Numbered from the stretch's first letter, positions 1-8,864 are shown. The stretch is DNA of 64,000 nucleotides from Pantoea vagans (GCF_004792415.1 NZ_CP038853.1:2790001-2854000), one strand, 5' to 3'. The notes: generated by a model from the letters alone, not told the origin. Numbers and translations are program-made.

Positions 1-197
1 CCCAGCCCGGTATTGATACCGTACGCCACCTGCCCCGCCGCCACGATGTTGCCGACGATTTCACGGCTCTGGGCGATGCGCTGCCAGGCGCTGTCGCTCA
101 GCATCAGGGTGGCACCGTGCCGGGCAACCTGCACCAGTTCCTGCCATTTGAGCGGACCCTCGCCCCAGACCCGCGTCTGCTTCGTCACGTCACTCAT
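1..197 (-). CDS. histidine/aromatic ammonia-lyase family protein, N-terminal part (cut by window edge)
   Basis: Only the first 65 codons are present; the gene continues past position 1. The visible end contains [10 protein letters not shown], which matches the GINTGFG motif near residue 60 of histidine ammonia-lyase, so the family is the MIO-containing ammonia-lyases. The full hutH lies at 8874-10424, so this is a second paralogue. Its ATG (195-197) overlaps the TGA of the transporter ATPase gene in an ATGA arrangement, which implies co-translation with the ABC transporter. It may act on the imported amino acid, on urocanate-like compounds or on another aromatic amino acid. The catalytic Ala-Ser-Gly triad lies outside the window, so activity cannot be judged. 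Confidence 0.8.
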   Translation of the reverse strand, partial: MSDVTKQTRVWGEGPLKWQELVQVARHGATLMLSDSAWQRIAQSREIVGNIVAAGQVAYGINTGL

Positions 198-988
198 ACC
201 ACCGGCTCCACCTGATGATGACTGGAGATAAACTGCTTAAAGCGCGTCGATCCCGCCTCGCCGAACATCGCCTCTGGCGTGCCCTGACAATCAATGGTGC
301 CCTGATGCATAAATACCACCCGGTTTGAGACGTTGCGGGCAAAGCCCATCTCGTGAGTGACCACCAGCATGGTGCGCCCCTCTTCCGCCAGGCTGCGCAT
401 GACCTTCAGCACCTCGCCCACCAGTTCCGGGTCGAGTGCTGACGTCGGCTCATCAAACAGCATCACCTCCGGGTCCATTGCCAGCGCACGGGCGATTGCC
501 ACCCGCTGCTGCTGACCTCCCGAAAGCTGGGCAGGATAGAAGTCTTTGCGGTTCAGCAGACCAACCCGATCCAGCAGCTGTTCTGCCTGGGCGATGCAGG
601 CTTTTTTATCGCGCTTCAGCACGTAGTGCGGCCCTTCAATGACATTCTGCAGCACGGTGAGATGTGACCAGAGGTTAAAGCTCTGAAACACCATCCCAAG
701 TCGGGAACGCAGCCGTTCAATCTGACGCGGATTGGCCGCCAGCTGATGCCCGCGTGCATGGCGCTTCATCTCAATAGTTTCACCGCCGACGCTGACCACG
801 CCGGAATCGGGCGTCTCCAGCAGGTTAATGCAGCGCAGCAGCGTACTTTTTCCCGAGCCGCTAGCACCAAGAATGGAGATGACATCGCCCTTGTGCGCCT
901 GCAGCGAGATGCCTTTCAGCACCTCCATGGCACCAAAAGATTTATGGATATCGCTGGCCGACAGCGTGACGGGTTGCAGTTCAGACAT
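194..988 (-). CDS. polar amino-acid ABC transporter, ATP-binding protein (HisP/GlnQ type)
   Basis: This 264-residue ATPase would energise amino-acid uptake at the inner membrane. It shows Walker [10 protein letters not shown] (about residues 40-48), the signature LSGGQQQRV, Walker [13 protein letters not shown] and the switch histidine in VVTHEMGFA. The EMGFA ending and the overall layout are those of the HisP/ArtP/GlnQ polar amino-acid group. A GGAGGAGAG ribosome site precedes the ATG. The gene overlaps the upstream permease by 8 bases and the downstream ammonia-lyase-like gene by 4, so five genes (binding protein, two permeases, ATPase, lyase) form one leftward operon. The hut setting suggests histidine or a related aromatic amino acid as substrate; this is inferred. 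Confidence 0.93.
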   Translation of the reverse strand: MSELQPVTLSASDIHKSFGAMEVLKGISLQAHKGDVISILGASGSGKSTLLRCINLLETPDSGVVSVGGETIEMKRHARGHQLAANPRQIERLRSRLGMVFQSFNLWSHLTVLQNVIEGPHYVLKRDKKACIAQAEQLLDRVGLLNRKDFYPAQLSGGQQQRVAIARALAMDPEVMLFDEPTSALDPELVGEVLKVMRSLAEEGRTMLVVTHEMGFARNVSNRVVFMHQGTIDCQGTPEAMFGEAGSTRFKQFISSHHQVEPVV

Positions 989-1721
989 TTTTCTCTCCTC
1001 CGGTAATCGGCTTAGCGGTCAGTAACGGCTTTTTTTCCGGTTTATGTACCGGCGTCAGACGCCGCTCCAGCAGGGCATAGAGTTGAACAATAATGAAGTT
1101 GAGGATCAGGTAGATCGCCGCCGCACAGAGAAACACTTCCATGGTGCGGTAGGTGCGCTGAATGATCTGCTGCGCTACCCCGGTGACATCCCAGACCGTC
1201 ACCAGGCTGGCCAGCGCGGTCGATTTCACCAGCAGGATCGCTTCGGTAGAGTACGCGGGCAGCGCGTAACGCAGCATCACCGGCGCGATAATCCGTCGCA
1301 GCAGCAGCCCGCGCGACATACCGCAGGCCATTCCCGCTTCCACCTGACCGGGCGGCACCGCCAGCAGCGCGCCACGCAGAATCTCCGCGGTGTAGGCAGC
1401 GGTACAGAGCGACAGTGCCAGCACTGCGCAGGTAAAAGGCTCTCGCAGGAACGGCCAGAAGACGCTGTGACGGATTACGCCAAACTGCCCCAGACCGTAG
1501 TAGATCAGGAACAGCTGAATCATCAGCGGCGAGCCGCGAAATACCAGAATGTAACCACGGGCAAATGCACTCAGCACCCGCCAGCGGCTCATGCGCAGTG
1601 CCAGAATACCCACTGCCAGCACGCCTCCGCAGAGAAACGCGCTGATAAACAGGCCCAGCGTGACCGGCAGTGCAGCGCTGAGTTTAAGGAAGGTGTCAGT
1701 GAGGAACGCAAAATCGATCAT
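981..1721 (-). CDS. polar amino-acid ABC transporter permease (HisM type)
   Basis: This 246-residue inner-membrane permease belongs to the HisMQ family. It carries the family's EAA-like loop ([24 protein letters not shown]), which contacts the ATPase, and several hydrophobic segments, starting with a first span near residues 15-45. The ATG at 1719-1721 has an AAGGAG site 4-5 bases upstream. Nine bases separate it from the preceding permease gene, and its end overlaps the ATPase gene. The C-terminus is a long hydrophilic Lys/Pro-rich tail. It should pair with the permease at 1730-2449 as a heterodimer. Confidence 0.92.
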   Translation of the reverse strand: MIDFAFLTDTFLKLSAALPVTLGLFISAFLCGGVLAVGILALRMSRWRVLSAFARGYILVFRGSPLMIQLFLIYYGLGQFGVIRHSVFWPFLREPFTCAVLALSLCTAAYTAEILRGALLAVPPGQVEAGMACGMSRGLLLRRIIAPVMLRYALPAYSTEAILLVKSTALASLVTVWDVTGVAQQIIQRTYRTMEVFLCAAAIYLILNFIIVQLYALLERRLTPVHKPEKKPLLTAKPITGGEKNV

Positions 1722-1729
1722 AAGTCTCC

Positions 1730-2449
1730 TTAATGCTGCGCAGCGGTGCGGCTTTGCCAGGCGCGGCCAAGACGGGATTCGGCGCGCAGAAAGGCGCGGT
1801 TCGACAGCAGCGTCAGCAGCAGGTAACAGGCTCCGCCCACCAGGTAAAAGGAGAAGTAGTCACGGGTCGAACCGGCCGCAATCTGGCTGGCCCGCATCAG
1901 CTCGACAATGCCGGTCACCGACACCAGCGCCGAATCTTTCAGGCTCATCTGCCAGACGTTTGACAGGCCGGGCAGCGCATAGCGCGCCACCTGCGGCAGC
2001 AGAATGCGTTGCCGGATGCGCCAGCGCGGCATGCCAATCGCGACAGCGGCTTCAATCTCCCCTTTCGCCAGTGCCAGTCGTGCGGCGCGGTAGACTTCCG
2101 CCTGGTAAGAGCCGGAGATAAGCCCGATAGCCAGCGCCCCGATCAGAAATGGCGGCGCTTCGATAAAGCCGTCCGCGCCAAACAGCTGTCCGATCTGCGT
2201 GATCAACCCCGATCCGCCGAAGTAGAACAGGTAGATCACCAGCAGCTCAGGAATGCCACGGAAGATCACCGAGTAACCTTCCCCCAGCCAGCGCACCGCC
2301 CGGTGCGGCGATAACTTCGCGGCAGCAACGCCCGACCCCACCACCGCGCCAACCAGCAGCGCGGCAAACGACAGCAGCAGCGTGGTCAGCGTGGCACTCA
2401 GAATCAACCGTCCCCAGCCGTCCGGGCCAAAACTCAGCAGGCTTATCAT
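1730..2449 (-). CDS. polar amino-acid ABC transporter permease (HisQ type)
   Basis: This 239-residue permease is the second membrane subunit of the importer. It has the HisMQ signature loop GSYQAEVYRAARLALAKGEIEAAVAIGM, with the conserved EAA-G pattern for ATPase coupling, and about five hydrophobic spans. The ATG at 2447-2449 is preceded by a GAGAGG ribosome site. It lies 12 bases after the binding-protein gene and 8 before the next permease, in a tight operon. The substrate cannot be read from the permease itself. Confidence 0.92.
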   Translation of the reverse strand: MISLLSFGPDGWGRLILSATLTTLLLSFAALLVGAVVGSGVAAAKLSPHRAVRWLGEGYSVIFRGIPELLVIYLFYFGGSGLITQIGQLFGADGFIEAPPFLIGALAIGLISGSYQAEVYRAARLALAKGEIEAAVAIGMPRWRIRQRILLPQVARYALPGLSNVWQMSLKDSALVSVTGIVELMRASQIAAGSTRDYFSFYLVGGACYLLLTLLSNRAFLRAESRLGRAWQSRTAAQH

Positions 2450-2461
2450 CCGTTACCTCTC

Positions 2462-3310
2462 TCAGGGTGTGACGTCAGTTTTGAACCACTTCTCGCTCAG
2501 CTTTTTCACTGTGCCGTCGGCCAGCGCGGCTTTGATCGCCTGATCCAGCCGGCCTTTCAGATCGTTGTCTGCCATTCGCACGCCCAACGCCTCGCCCTCA
2601 CCCCAGATCGGACCGCCCAGCTGCGGACCGCTGAAACTGAGGTTACGGTTATCCGGTCGCGCCAGCATCGACTGTGCAAAGGTCACATCATCAAACACCG
2701 CATCAATGCGTCCGGCCTGCAAATCGAGGATCGCATCGGCTGAGCTGGTGTATTCGCGCACATCCGCCACATCTTTGAAGTATTTGTCGATAAACGGCGT
2801 GTAGACCGTGCCGGAGGCGATACCGATGGTTTTGCCCTTCAGCGCGGCTTTCAGGGGTGCAATGGCAGGCGCTATGGTTTTTTCATCGTCGGTAAGTTTG
2901 ACGATCTTACTGTCGGCGGGCAGCAGTGACCCTTTCACGGTGATAAAGGTGGCGGGCGTGGAGGCGTAAGGCACGGTGAAATTCACCACTTTTTTGCGAT
3001 CGGGTGTAATCACAATCGCATCCATGATCACGTCATATTTCCCGGCATTCAGTCCGGCGATCATGCCATCCCAGTTCTGCACCACCAGCTTGCACTGAAT
3101 CGCCATGCGCTGGCAGAGATCCGCCATCAACTCCGGTTCGAAACCGCCCAGCTTGCCGCCCGGCAGGGTGAGGTTCCAGGGTTCATAACTGCCTTCAGTG
3201 GCAATGGTGATCGACTTCCACTCTTTAGCCTGGGCGCTGACGCCACAGAGCAGCAGACTGGAAACCAGCGTAGTGAGACATAAACGACGAAGGGTCAGAG
3301 GGTGCGTCAT
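2462..3310 (-). CDS. polar amino-acid ABC transporter, periplasmic binding protein
   Basis: I place the start at 3310, which has a GGAGAACC ribosome site and opens with a typical signal peptide (MTHPLTLRRLCLTTLVSSLL, cleaved after AQA). The longer reading frame back to 3490 has no such support and would bury the signal peptide. The mature part is a type II periplasmic binding protein: it has TIATEGSYEPWNL near the start, the hinge-region EPELMADLCQR and a C-terminal LSEKWF, all typical of the HisJ/ArgT/lysine-arginine-ornithine group. It is the first gene of the leftward importer operon. HutC-type operator motifs lie 75 and about 170 bases upstream, which suggests induction with histidine degradation. 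Confidence 0.92.
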   Translation of the reverse strand: MTHPLTLRRLCLTTLVSSLLLCGVSAQAKEWKSITIATEGSYEPWNLTLPGGKLGGFEPELMADLCQRMAIQCKLVVQNWDGMIAGLNAGKYDVIMDAIVITPDRKKVVNFTVPYASTPATFITVKGSLLPADSKIVKLTDDEKTIAPAIAPLKAALKGKTIGIASGTVYTPFIDKYFKDVADVREYTSSADAILDLQAGRIDAVFDDVTFAQSMLARPDNRNLSFSGPQLGGPIWGEGEALGVRMADNDLKGRLDQAIKAALADGTVKKLSEKWFKTDVTP

Positions 3311-3384
3311 ACGGTTCTCCTGAAAGTAGCGGCCTGGTGATCGCCCTGCAAGATTTAACATAAATTTCACAGGATGATATGTCA

Positions 3385-3394
3385 TGTATATACA
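3385..3394. promoter_or_regulatory. HutC operator-like site before the ABC importer operon
   Basis: A perfect 10-bp palindrome TGTATATACA, matching TGTA-N2-TACA, the reported recognition pattern of HutC repressors in pseudomonads. It lies 75 bases upstream of the binding-protein start. The same sequence recurs at 5672-5681 and 8600-8609 in this window. Binding is inferred. Confidence 0.65.
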
Positions 3395-3478
3395 AGTTAA
3401 CGCAGTGCAGTTCATTGCCGGCTTTATCATTTTGTGAGCCAGACGGGATTTATTCAGATTGAGCACGCGCTGCAGCAC

Positions 3479-3490
3479 TTGTACATACAA
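3479..3490. promoter_or_regulatory. second HutC operator-like site, importer promoter region
   Basis: TTGTACATACAA contains TGTA-CA-TACA, again a full TGTA-N2-TACA match. It lies about 95 bases from the site at 3385-3394, so two operators may bracket the importer promoter. A short hairpin (arms 3546-3553 and 3559-3566) downstream of hutG lies beyond it, but its T-run is poor. Confidence 0.5.
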
Positions 3491-3617
3491 CCAAGCAAAG
3501 GTTATGCCAGCTCTGCAAAAGCGACGAATGGAGGCGGAAACAAGGGAGCAGCCAGACAGGCTGCTCTCACCTGCACCCGATTAGCGCAGCGCTGCACCAG
3601 GGCGGCGCATCGCAGAT

Positions 3618-4409
3618 TTATTGCGGTCTGGCCTGCGCCAGCATGGCGTGAATCATCGCCTTTAACACTTTTTGTAACCCTGCGGCACGCGCCTGCTGCC
3701 AGGCATAAGGCGGGGTTTCATCCATGTAGTTCAGCTGCGCCAGCTCCAGCTGAACAGCCTCAATCTGCTGCTGTGGCTGGCCATAGGCGCGGGTGATGTA
3801 ACCGCCTTTAAAGCGGCCGTTGAGCACCCAGCTGTAGTCGGTCTGGGCCGCACACACCGCCTCAATCGCCGCGCTCATGGCAGGCGTGCAGCTCGCGCCG
3901 TCGTTAGTGCCAATGTTGATATCGGGCAGCCGCCCCTCAAACAGGCGAGGGATTTCACTGGCGATGGAATGCGCGTCAAACAGCAGCGCATAGCCGTGCT
4001 GCGCTTTAAGCCGCGCCAGCTCCTGCTGAATCTGCTGATGGTAAGGTTGCCAGATCTGATCGATGTAGCCCTGACGCGCCGTGGCATCCGGCGTTTTGCC
4101 TGGTGCAAAGGTCGGCGTGCCGTCGAACAGGGTTTCCGGGAACAGGCCGGTGGTGGCGGTGGTGTAGAGCGGCTGATTATCGGGCGGACGATTAAGATCG
4201 ACTACAAAACGGGAATAGCGGCCGATTAACACACTGGCCCCGAGGTCACGCACAAAATCATACAGCAGCGGGATATGCCAGTCGGTGTCAGGCAGGCCAC
4301 GCGCGGCCTCGCTCAATCCGGCGTCCACCTCAGGCGTCAGTTCAGTACCGGCGTGGGGAATGCTGACCAGCAGCGGCAGGCTGCCCTGGGAAAAATAGAA
4401 AGGGTTCAT
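3618..4409 (-). CDS. hutG: N-formylglutamate deformylase
   Basis: This 263-residue enzyme would hydrolyse N-formyl-L-glutamate to glutamate and formate, the last step of the five-step histidine pathway. It shows the N-formylglutamate amidohydrolase family start ([16 protein letters not shown]), [12 protein letters not shown], and [14 protein letters not shown] with conserved Arg/Asp/Asn. [25 protein letters not shown] supplies probable metal-binding Asp/His residues. The family differs from the arginase-like formiminoglutamase also named HutG in Klebsiella and Salmonella. The presence of hutF next door agrees with the deformylase route. The start overlaps the hutI stop by 4 bases, so hutI and hutG form one leftward operon. 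Confidence 0.93.
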   Translation of the reverse strand: MNPFYFSQGSLPLLVSIPHAGTELTPEVDAGLSEAARGLPDTDWHIPLLYDFVRDLGASVLIGRYSRFVVDLNRPPDNQPLYTTATTGLFPETLFDGTPTFAPGKTPDATARQGYIDQIWQPYHQQIQQELARLKAQHGYALLFDAHSIASEIPRLFEGRLPDINIGTNDGASCTPAMSAAIEAVCAAQTDYSWVLNGRFKGGYITRAYGQPQQQIEAVQLELAQLNYMDETPPYAWQQARAAGLQKVLKAMIHAMLAQARPQ

Positions 4410-5623
4410 TGCGGTTCTCCACGATAGATAACGGTACAGGGCAGTTCACCACCCAGCCAGTAAACCAGTTCTGCCGGACGTGCCAGCGGCCAGTGGACGA
4501 AGTTTGCCACTTTACCCGCCTCCAGCGAGCCGTGACTCTCCGCCAGCCCCAGCGCTTTTGCCCCCCACAGGGTGACGCCCGCCAGCGCCTCTTCCGGCGT
4601 CATGCCAAACAGCGTACAGCCCATATTGAGCATCAGTCGCAGCGACAGCGCAGGCGAGGTGCCGGGATTGGCATCGCTGGCCAGCGCCATCGGCACGCCG
4701 TGGCGGCGGAAGAGATCCACCGGCGGACGCTGGGTTTCGCGCAGCAGATAAAACGCACCGGGCAGCAGCACCGCCACGGTGCCATGCTGCGCCATCGCCC
4801 TGGCATCCTCTTCGGTGGCATATTCAAGATGATCAGCTGAAAGCGCACCATAGCGGGCCGCCAGTGCAGCACCGCCCAGCGCGGAAAGCTGTTCTGCATG
4901 CAGTTTCACCGGCATACCCAGCGCGACGGCCCGGTCAAACACCCGTGTCACCTGCTCCGGGGAAAAGGCGAGATGCTCGCAGAAGGCATCCACCGCATCC
5001 GCCAGCCCCAGCGCCTGCACCTGCGGCAGCAGACGGTCGCAGATGATACCGACCCAGCCATCCGGGTCGTGCTTAAACTCCGGCGGAAAGGCGTGCGCCG
5101 CCAGGCAGGTGGCGTGGACATCTGCGGCCACGCTCTCTCCCAGCTGACGAATCGCCCGTAGCATCCGCAGTTCGCTCTCTTCATCCAGACCATAGCCGGA
5201 CTTAATCTCCACGGTGGTCACACCCTCAGCCAGCAGGCGGTCGAGTCGCCAGCGGGCCGAGGCCACCAGCTCCTCTTCAGTCGCCGCGCGGGTGGCGCGC
5301 ACGGTGGAGAGAATGCCTCCGCCCTGCGCGGCAATCTCTGCGTAGCTGACGCCATTCAGACGCTGTTCAAACTCCTGGCTGCGGTCGCCGCCAAACACCA
5401 GGTGAGTATGACAATCCACCAGCCCCGGCGTCACGATACCGCCTGGCAGACGATGATGCCGATCGGCGACGAAGGCGGGCATCTCCGCTTCAGGCCCGAC
5501 CCACACCAGCCTGCCCGCCCGCACCACCAGTGCGCCCTGTGGGATCAGATGGTACTTTCCGTCACGCATGGTGACCAGGTCGGCCCCCGTCCACACCGCC
5601 TCTACGCGCATCTCTTCTGTCAT
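4406..5623 (-). CDS. hutI: imidazolonepropionase
   Basis: This enzyme opens the imidazolone ring to give N-formimino-L-glutamate (third step). It is an amidohydrolase-fold protein with the metal motif [17 protein letters not shown], the substrate-loop [43 protein letters not shown] and [10 protein letters not shown], all characteristic of HutI. I choose the ATG at 5621-5623 ([11 protein letters not shown]), which has an AGG site and gives 405 residues, the usual family length. The frame stays open to 5686, but that would run through the HutC-type operator. It is the first gene of the hutI-hutG operon and diverges from hutF. Confidence 0.96.
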   Translation of the reverse strand: MTEEMRVEAVWTGADLVTMRDGKYHLIPQGALVVRAGRLVWVGPEAEMPAFVADRHHRLPGGIVTPGLVDCHTHLVFGGDRSQEFEQRLNGVSYAEIAAQGGGILSTVRATRAATEEELVASARWRLDRLLAEGVTTVEIKSGYGLDEESELRMLRAIRQLGESVAADVHATCLAAHAFPPEFKHDPDGWVGIICDRLLPQVQALGLADAVDAFCEHLAFSPEQVTRVFDRAVALGMPVKLHAEQLSALGGAALAARYGALSADHLEYATEEDARAMAQHGTVAVLLPGAFYLLRETQRPPVDLFRRHGVPMALASDANPGTSPALSLRLMLNMGCTLFGMTPEEALAGVTLWGAKALGLAESHGSLEAGKVANFVHWPLARPAELVYWLGGELPCTVIYRGEPQ

Positions 5624-5671
5624 CGCTGCCTCATGCCTCCGCCGTTTACACTGTGCCTCAAAGTATGTATA

Positions 5672-5681
5672 TGTATATACA
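5672..5681. promoter_or_regulatory. HutC operator-like site between hutI and hutF
   Basis: TGTATATACA, identical to the sites at 3385 and 8600, sits in the 81-base divergent gap between hutI (start 5623) and hutF (start 5705). It is placed to control both operons, and lies only 23 bases before the hutF start codon. Confidence 0.7.
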
Positions 5682-5704
5682 ACCACATCCGATGAGGATC
5701 AACC

Positions 5705-7060
5705 ATGGCGACTTTTTTTGCCCCGCGCGCACTGCTGGCGGAGGGCTGGCAGCAGCAGGTACGTATTACGGTCAATCAGGCCGGTTTTATCGACTCCATT
5801 TCTCCGGACAGCCACGCCGATCAGGCTATCCGCCTCAACGGCGAGGTGATCCCGGCCATCGCCAACCTGCACTCGCACGCCTTCCAGCGGGCGATGGCGG
5901 GTCTGGCGGAAGTGGCGGGCGATCCACAGGACAGCTTCTGGACCTGGCGGGACCTGATGTACCGCATGGTGCAGCGCCTGACGCCAGAGCAGGTGGGTGA
6001 TATTGCCGCCCTGCTCTACATTGAAATGCTGAAAGGCGGCTACACCCAGGTAGCAGAGTTTCACTATCTCCATCACGATCCCAGCGGTACGCCCTACAGC
6101 GATGACGCGATGCTGCAACAGCTGATTGAAGCGGCGGAGATTGCCGGTATCGGCCAGACAATGTTGCCGGTGCTCTACAGCTACAGCGGTTTTGGCAGCC
6201 AGCCTGCGGCGGCGGGTCAGAAGCGTTTTATCCAGCAGACTGACCACTACCTGCAACAGCAGGCGCGGCTGGATGCGTGGCAGCGGCAGCGGCCCCTGCT
6301 GAACCGTGGCCTCTGTTTCCATTCGCTGCGGGCAGTAAGCGAAAGCCAGATGAATGAGGTGCTGGCGGCCAGCGATCCGGCACTGCCGGTGCATATTCAT
6401 GTGGCTGAACAGCAGAAAGAGGTCAATGACTCGCTGGCGTGGAGCGGCGAGCGTCCGGTAGCCTGGCTGCTGAACCGCTTTGCGGTGGATGCGCGCTGGT
6501 GCCTGATCCACGCCACCCATCTGGATGAAGATGAACTGTCACGCCTCGCCCGCAGCGGCGCGGTAGCGGGTCTCTGTCCGACCACCGAAGCCAACCTCGG
6601 CGACGGCATTTTTCCGGCGGTGGAGTATATCGCGCAGGGCGGACGCTGGGGCATCGGCTCCGACAGTCACGTCTCGCTGAGCGCCCAGGAAGAGTTGCGC
6701 TGGCTGGAGTATGCGCAGCGGCTGCGCGACCAGCGTCGCAACCGGATTACCCTGCCCGGCCAGCCCTCGGTGGGCGATTTGCTGTGGCAGCAGGCCGCGG
6801 CGGGCGGTGCCCAGGCGTGCGGCATTCAGCAGGGCGCGCTGGCGGTGGGACAACGTGCCGACTGGCTGGTGCTGCGCGATGAGGCATGGCTCGGCAGCGT
6901 TGAGTCCCACGCCGTGCTGAACCGCTGGCTGTTTGCCGGACAGCGCGATCAGATTCGGGACGTTTATGTGGCGGGTAAGGCCGTGGTTGAAGATGGGGTG
7001 CATCCGCAGCAGGCGGCGTGTGCTGCACGCTTTGCTCAGGCGATGGCGGCGCTGCGATGA
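5705..7060 (+). CDS. hutF: formimidoylglutamate deiminase
   Basis: This 451-residue amidohydrolase would deiminate N-formimino-L-glutamate to N-formyl-L-glutamate and ammonia, the fourth step of the Pseudomonas-type pathway. Visible family marks are the metal-binding NLHSHAFQRAMAGLAE (about residues 54-69), FHYLHHDPSGTPY, RGLCFHSLRAVS, HIHVAEQQKEV, LIHATHLDEDE, GLCPTTEANLGDGIFP and GIGSDSHVSLS, which supply the zinc ligands. A GAGG site precedes the ATG. Its stop overlaps the hutD start (ATGA). Having HutF means histidine degradation does not end with formiminoglutamase. Confidence 0.96.
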   Translation: MATFFAPRALLAEGWQQQVRITVNQAGFIDSISPDSHADQAIRLNGEVIPAIANLHSHAFQRAMAGLAEVAGDPQDSFWTWRDLMYRMVQRLTPEQVGDIAALLYIEMLKGGYTQVAEFHYLHHDPSGTPYSDDAMLQQLIEAAEIAGIGQTMLPVLYSYSGFGSQPAAAGQKRFIQQTDHYLQQQARLDAWQRQRPLLNRGLCFHSLRAVSESQMNEVLAASDPALPVHIHVAEQQKEVNDSLAWSGERPVAWLLNRFAVDARWCLIHATHLDEDELSRLARSGAVAGLCPTTEANLGDGIFPAVEYIAQGGRWGIGSDSHVSLSAQEELRWLEYAQRLRDQRRNRITLPGQPSVGDLLWQQAAAGGAQACGIQQGALAVGQRADWLVLRDEAWLGSVESHAVLNRWLFAGQRDQIRDVYVAGKAVVEDGVHPQQAACAARFAQAMAALR

Positions 7061-7620
7061 TCGCCCGGTTCACGTACGACGATCTGGCGGTCAGCCGCTG
7101 GCGCAACGGCGGCGGCGAAACCCGCGAAATCATCAGCTTCCCGCCCGGCGCTGAGCATTTCGGCTGGCGCGCCAGCATTGCAACCCTGGCGCAGGATGGT
7201 CCCTTTTCCGCCTTTCCGGACATCGATCGGGTGATTACCCTGCTGCATGGCGATCCGGTGTTGTTAACCGCGCCCGGCGTGCAGCACCTTTTAACCCCGC
7301 AAAAGCCGTGGGCGTTTGCCGGAGAACTTGCCTTAACGGCGCAGCTGCAGGGTAGCGTCAGCGAAGATTTTAATATCATGACCCGGCGCGGTGAATGGCA
7401 GGCCATAGTTGAGGTAGTTACCGCGCCGGTCAGTAGTCTGCACGGCCTCGCCTGGGTGCTGGCGGGGGCGTGGCAGACCGCTGACGGGGAAAGGCTGACC
7501 GCGCAACAGGGCGCGTGGTGGGTCGATGAAGAAACACAACTCAGCCCGTGCGAGCCGGATGCCCGGCTGCTGTTTACCCGGCTTAGAGCCTATCCCGGTA
7601 GGCGTAATTGTTGCAGGTAG
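7057..7620 (+). CDS. hutD: HutD family protein
   Basis: This 187-residue protein has the HutD/Ves cupin-like pattern: SRWRNGGGETREI near the start, FGWRASIATLAQDGPFSAFPDIDRVITLL, then LTPQKPWAFAGE. HutD is a conserved hut-operon protein of unsettled role; in Pseudomonas it is thought to limit hut expression. I start it at 7057, where ATG overlaps the hutF stop, which gives the conserved N-terminus MIARFTYDDL; earlier codons are not conserved-looking. It ends the hutF-hutD operon and is followed by a structured intergenic element. Confidence 0.88.
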   Translation: MIARFTYDDLAVSRWRNGGGETREIISFPPGAEHFGWRASIATLAQDGPFSAFPDIDRVITLLHGDPVLLTAPGVQHLLTPQKPWAFAGELALTAQLQGSVSEDFNIMTRRGEWQAIVEVVTAPVSSLHGLAWVLAGAWQTADGERLTAQQGAWWVDEETQLSPCEPDARLLFTRLRAYPGRRNCCR

Positions 7621-7760
7621 TCTGGGCACGGACAGCGCGGAACAAGCAGGCGTACACGTAGTACGTGAGGATTACTCGCTGTGCTCGCCCCTTCAGGGCC
7701 GCACTTCAGGGCGTTCAGGTTGCTAAAGCAGCCTGTGTGAGCACTGCCCAGGTTCAGACT
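7619..7760. repeat. structured intergenic element between hutD and hutC
   Basis: This gap between convergent hutD and hutC is bounded by matching inverted arms: AGTCTGGGCA at its left, and TGCCCAG then AGACT (separated by four bases) at its right. Inside are the palindrome CACGTAGTACGTG (7655-7667) and a hairpin CAGGTTGC/GCAGCCTG. No reading frame is evident. The nested structure looks like a dispersed intergenic repeat or structured RNA, but I cannot see a second copy in this window. Confidence 0.45.
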
Positions 7761-7791
7761 GTCAAATAAAATAGCCTGATTGGCTCGGCTC

Positions 7792-8547
7792 TTAACCGTG
7801 TCCCCTGAAGCGGCCCAGCAGTTTGTAACGTGAGCCGGGATAGAGCAGTCGCGCATAGGTGACGATTTTCGTGTCGCTCCAGGTCTGACGGCGAATCAGC
7901 AGGCAGGGTTCATGTTCATCCAGCGACAGATGTTTACGCTGACGCGCATCGGGCAGCACCGCTTCAACAATGTGCTCGCCTGCCGTCAGCGGCGCGACCC
8001 GCATCAGATAGGTATAGGGCGTCATCTGCTGATAATCCTGCGTCAGGTAATCGGGCGCGACCAGCGGATTGACCAGACGGTCCTCAAGCTGCACCGGCAG
8101 ATCATTTTCGTAATGCACAATCAGCGAATGGTAGAGCGTCTGTCCGGTGGTGAGCCCCAGCACGGCGGCCTGCTCAGGATCGGCTTTGTCCTGACCGATG
8201 GCGAGAATTTTACAGCTGTGCTGATGGCCACGCTGAGCGATCTCATCGGCGATGTTATGCACCTCCAGCATAGCGGTATAGCCTTTCATCTCCGCCACGA
8301 AGGTGCCGACACCCTGCATCCGCACCAGAAAACCTTCGCTGGTCAGTTCGCGCAGCGCCCGGTTAATCGTCATGCGGCTGACACCCAGCTCATTCACCAG
8401 TTCACTTTCTGATGGCACACGCTGATTCGCTTTCCACAACCCTTCACGGATCTGGCTGACGATGGCCTGCTTCACCCGCTGATAAATCGGGGCGGGTTCA
8501 TCGCTCATTGCCGCCGCCAGTTGTGCCAGTGCCGTATGCTCGACCAT
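7792..8547 (-). CDS. hutC: histidine utilisation repressor HutC (GntR family)
   Basis: This 251-residue regulator has an N-terminal GntR winged helix (PAPIYQRVKQAIVSQIREGLWKANQRVPSESELVNELGVSRMTINRAL, about residues 18-63) and a C-terminal UTRA ligand domain (HSLIVHYENDLPVQLEDRLVNP). That combination is typical of HutC, which releases DNA on binding urocanate. I start it at 8545-8547, behind an AAGGAAC ribosome site; the frame stays open to 8766, but that would cover the operator region. It diverges from hutH across a gap holding three operator-like motifs, so it is probably autoregulated. Confidence 0.95.
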   Translation of the reverse strand: MVEHTALAQLAAAMSDEPAPIYQRVKQAIVSQIREGLWKANQRVPSESELVNELGVSRMTINRALRELTSEGFLVRMQGVGTFVAEMKGYTAMLEVHNIADEIAQRGHQHSCKILAIGQDKADPEQAAVLGLTTGQTLYHSLIVHYENDLPVQLEDRLVNPLVAPDYLTQDYQQMTPYTYLMRVAPLTAGEHIVEAVLPDARQRKHLSLDEHEPCLLIRRQTWSDTKIVTYARLLYPGSRYKLLGRFRGHG

Positions 8548-8599
8548 TTGCTGTTCCTTATGCTGAAAGTCCCTTAAGTTTACTGTCTCACTGCGTGAA

Positions 8600-8609
8600 T
8601 GTATATACA
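8600..8609. promoter_or_regulatory. HutC operator-like site before hutC
   Basis: TGTATATACA, the third exact copy in the window, lies 53 bases upstream of the hutC start codon, consistent with autorepression. Confidence 0.65.
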
Positions 8610-8754
8610 TCCAGTAGCGCGCGCCGTGCCCCACTGGTGCAGTCTGCGCATCCTGATGGTGCACTCGCTCCGTCGCGTTTAACCCGCCACCCGCGCCAGG
8701 TGGACATTCGATTTTTGTGATCGGTCTGGCACGGCACTTGCTTAGTCTGTTTGA

Positions 8755-8777
8755 TTGTATAGACAAGCATAGACAAG
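8755..8777. promoter_or_regulatory. operator-like tandem motif upstream of hutH
   Basis: TTGTATAGACAA (8755-8766) differs from TGTA-N2-TACA by one base, and is followed directly by a half copy, ATAGACAAG (8769-8777). It lies about 100 bases before hutH, and is probably part of the hutH-hutU promoter control. Confidence 0.5.
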
Positions 8778-8852
8778 AATTAACGCTTATGTTTCACTCG
8801 CATTATTCCGCTGGTTCAGGGCATGGAAAGCAGCTTAGCCTTGCCAGCACAC

Positions 8853-8864
8853 TTGTATAGACAG
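8853..8864. promoter_or_regulatory. operator-like site abutting the hutH ribosome site
   Basis: TTGTATAGACAG repeats the one-mismatch motif of 8755-8766 and runs into the AGGAG ribosome site of hutH (ATG at 8874). A repressor bound here would sit at the very start of the message. Confidence 0.5.

Noticed and set aside
5699..6520. Long minus-strand frame opposite hutF
   Set aside because: It lies wholly inside hutF, which has full enzyme motifs; long antisense frames are common in GC-rich coding DNA.
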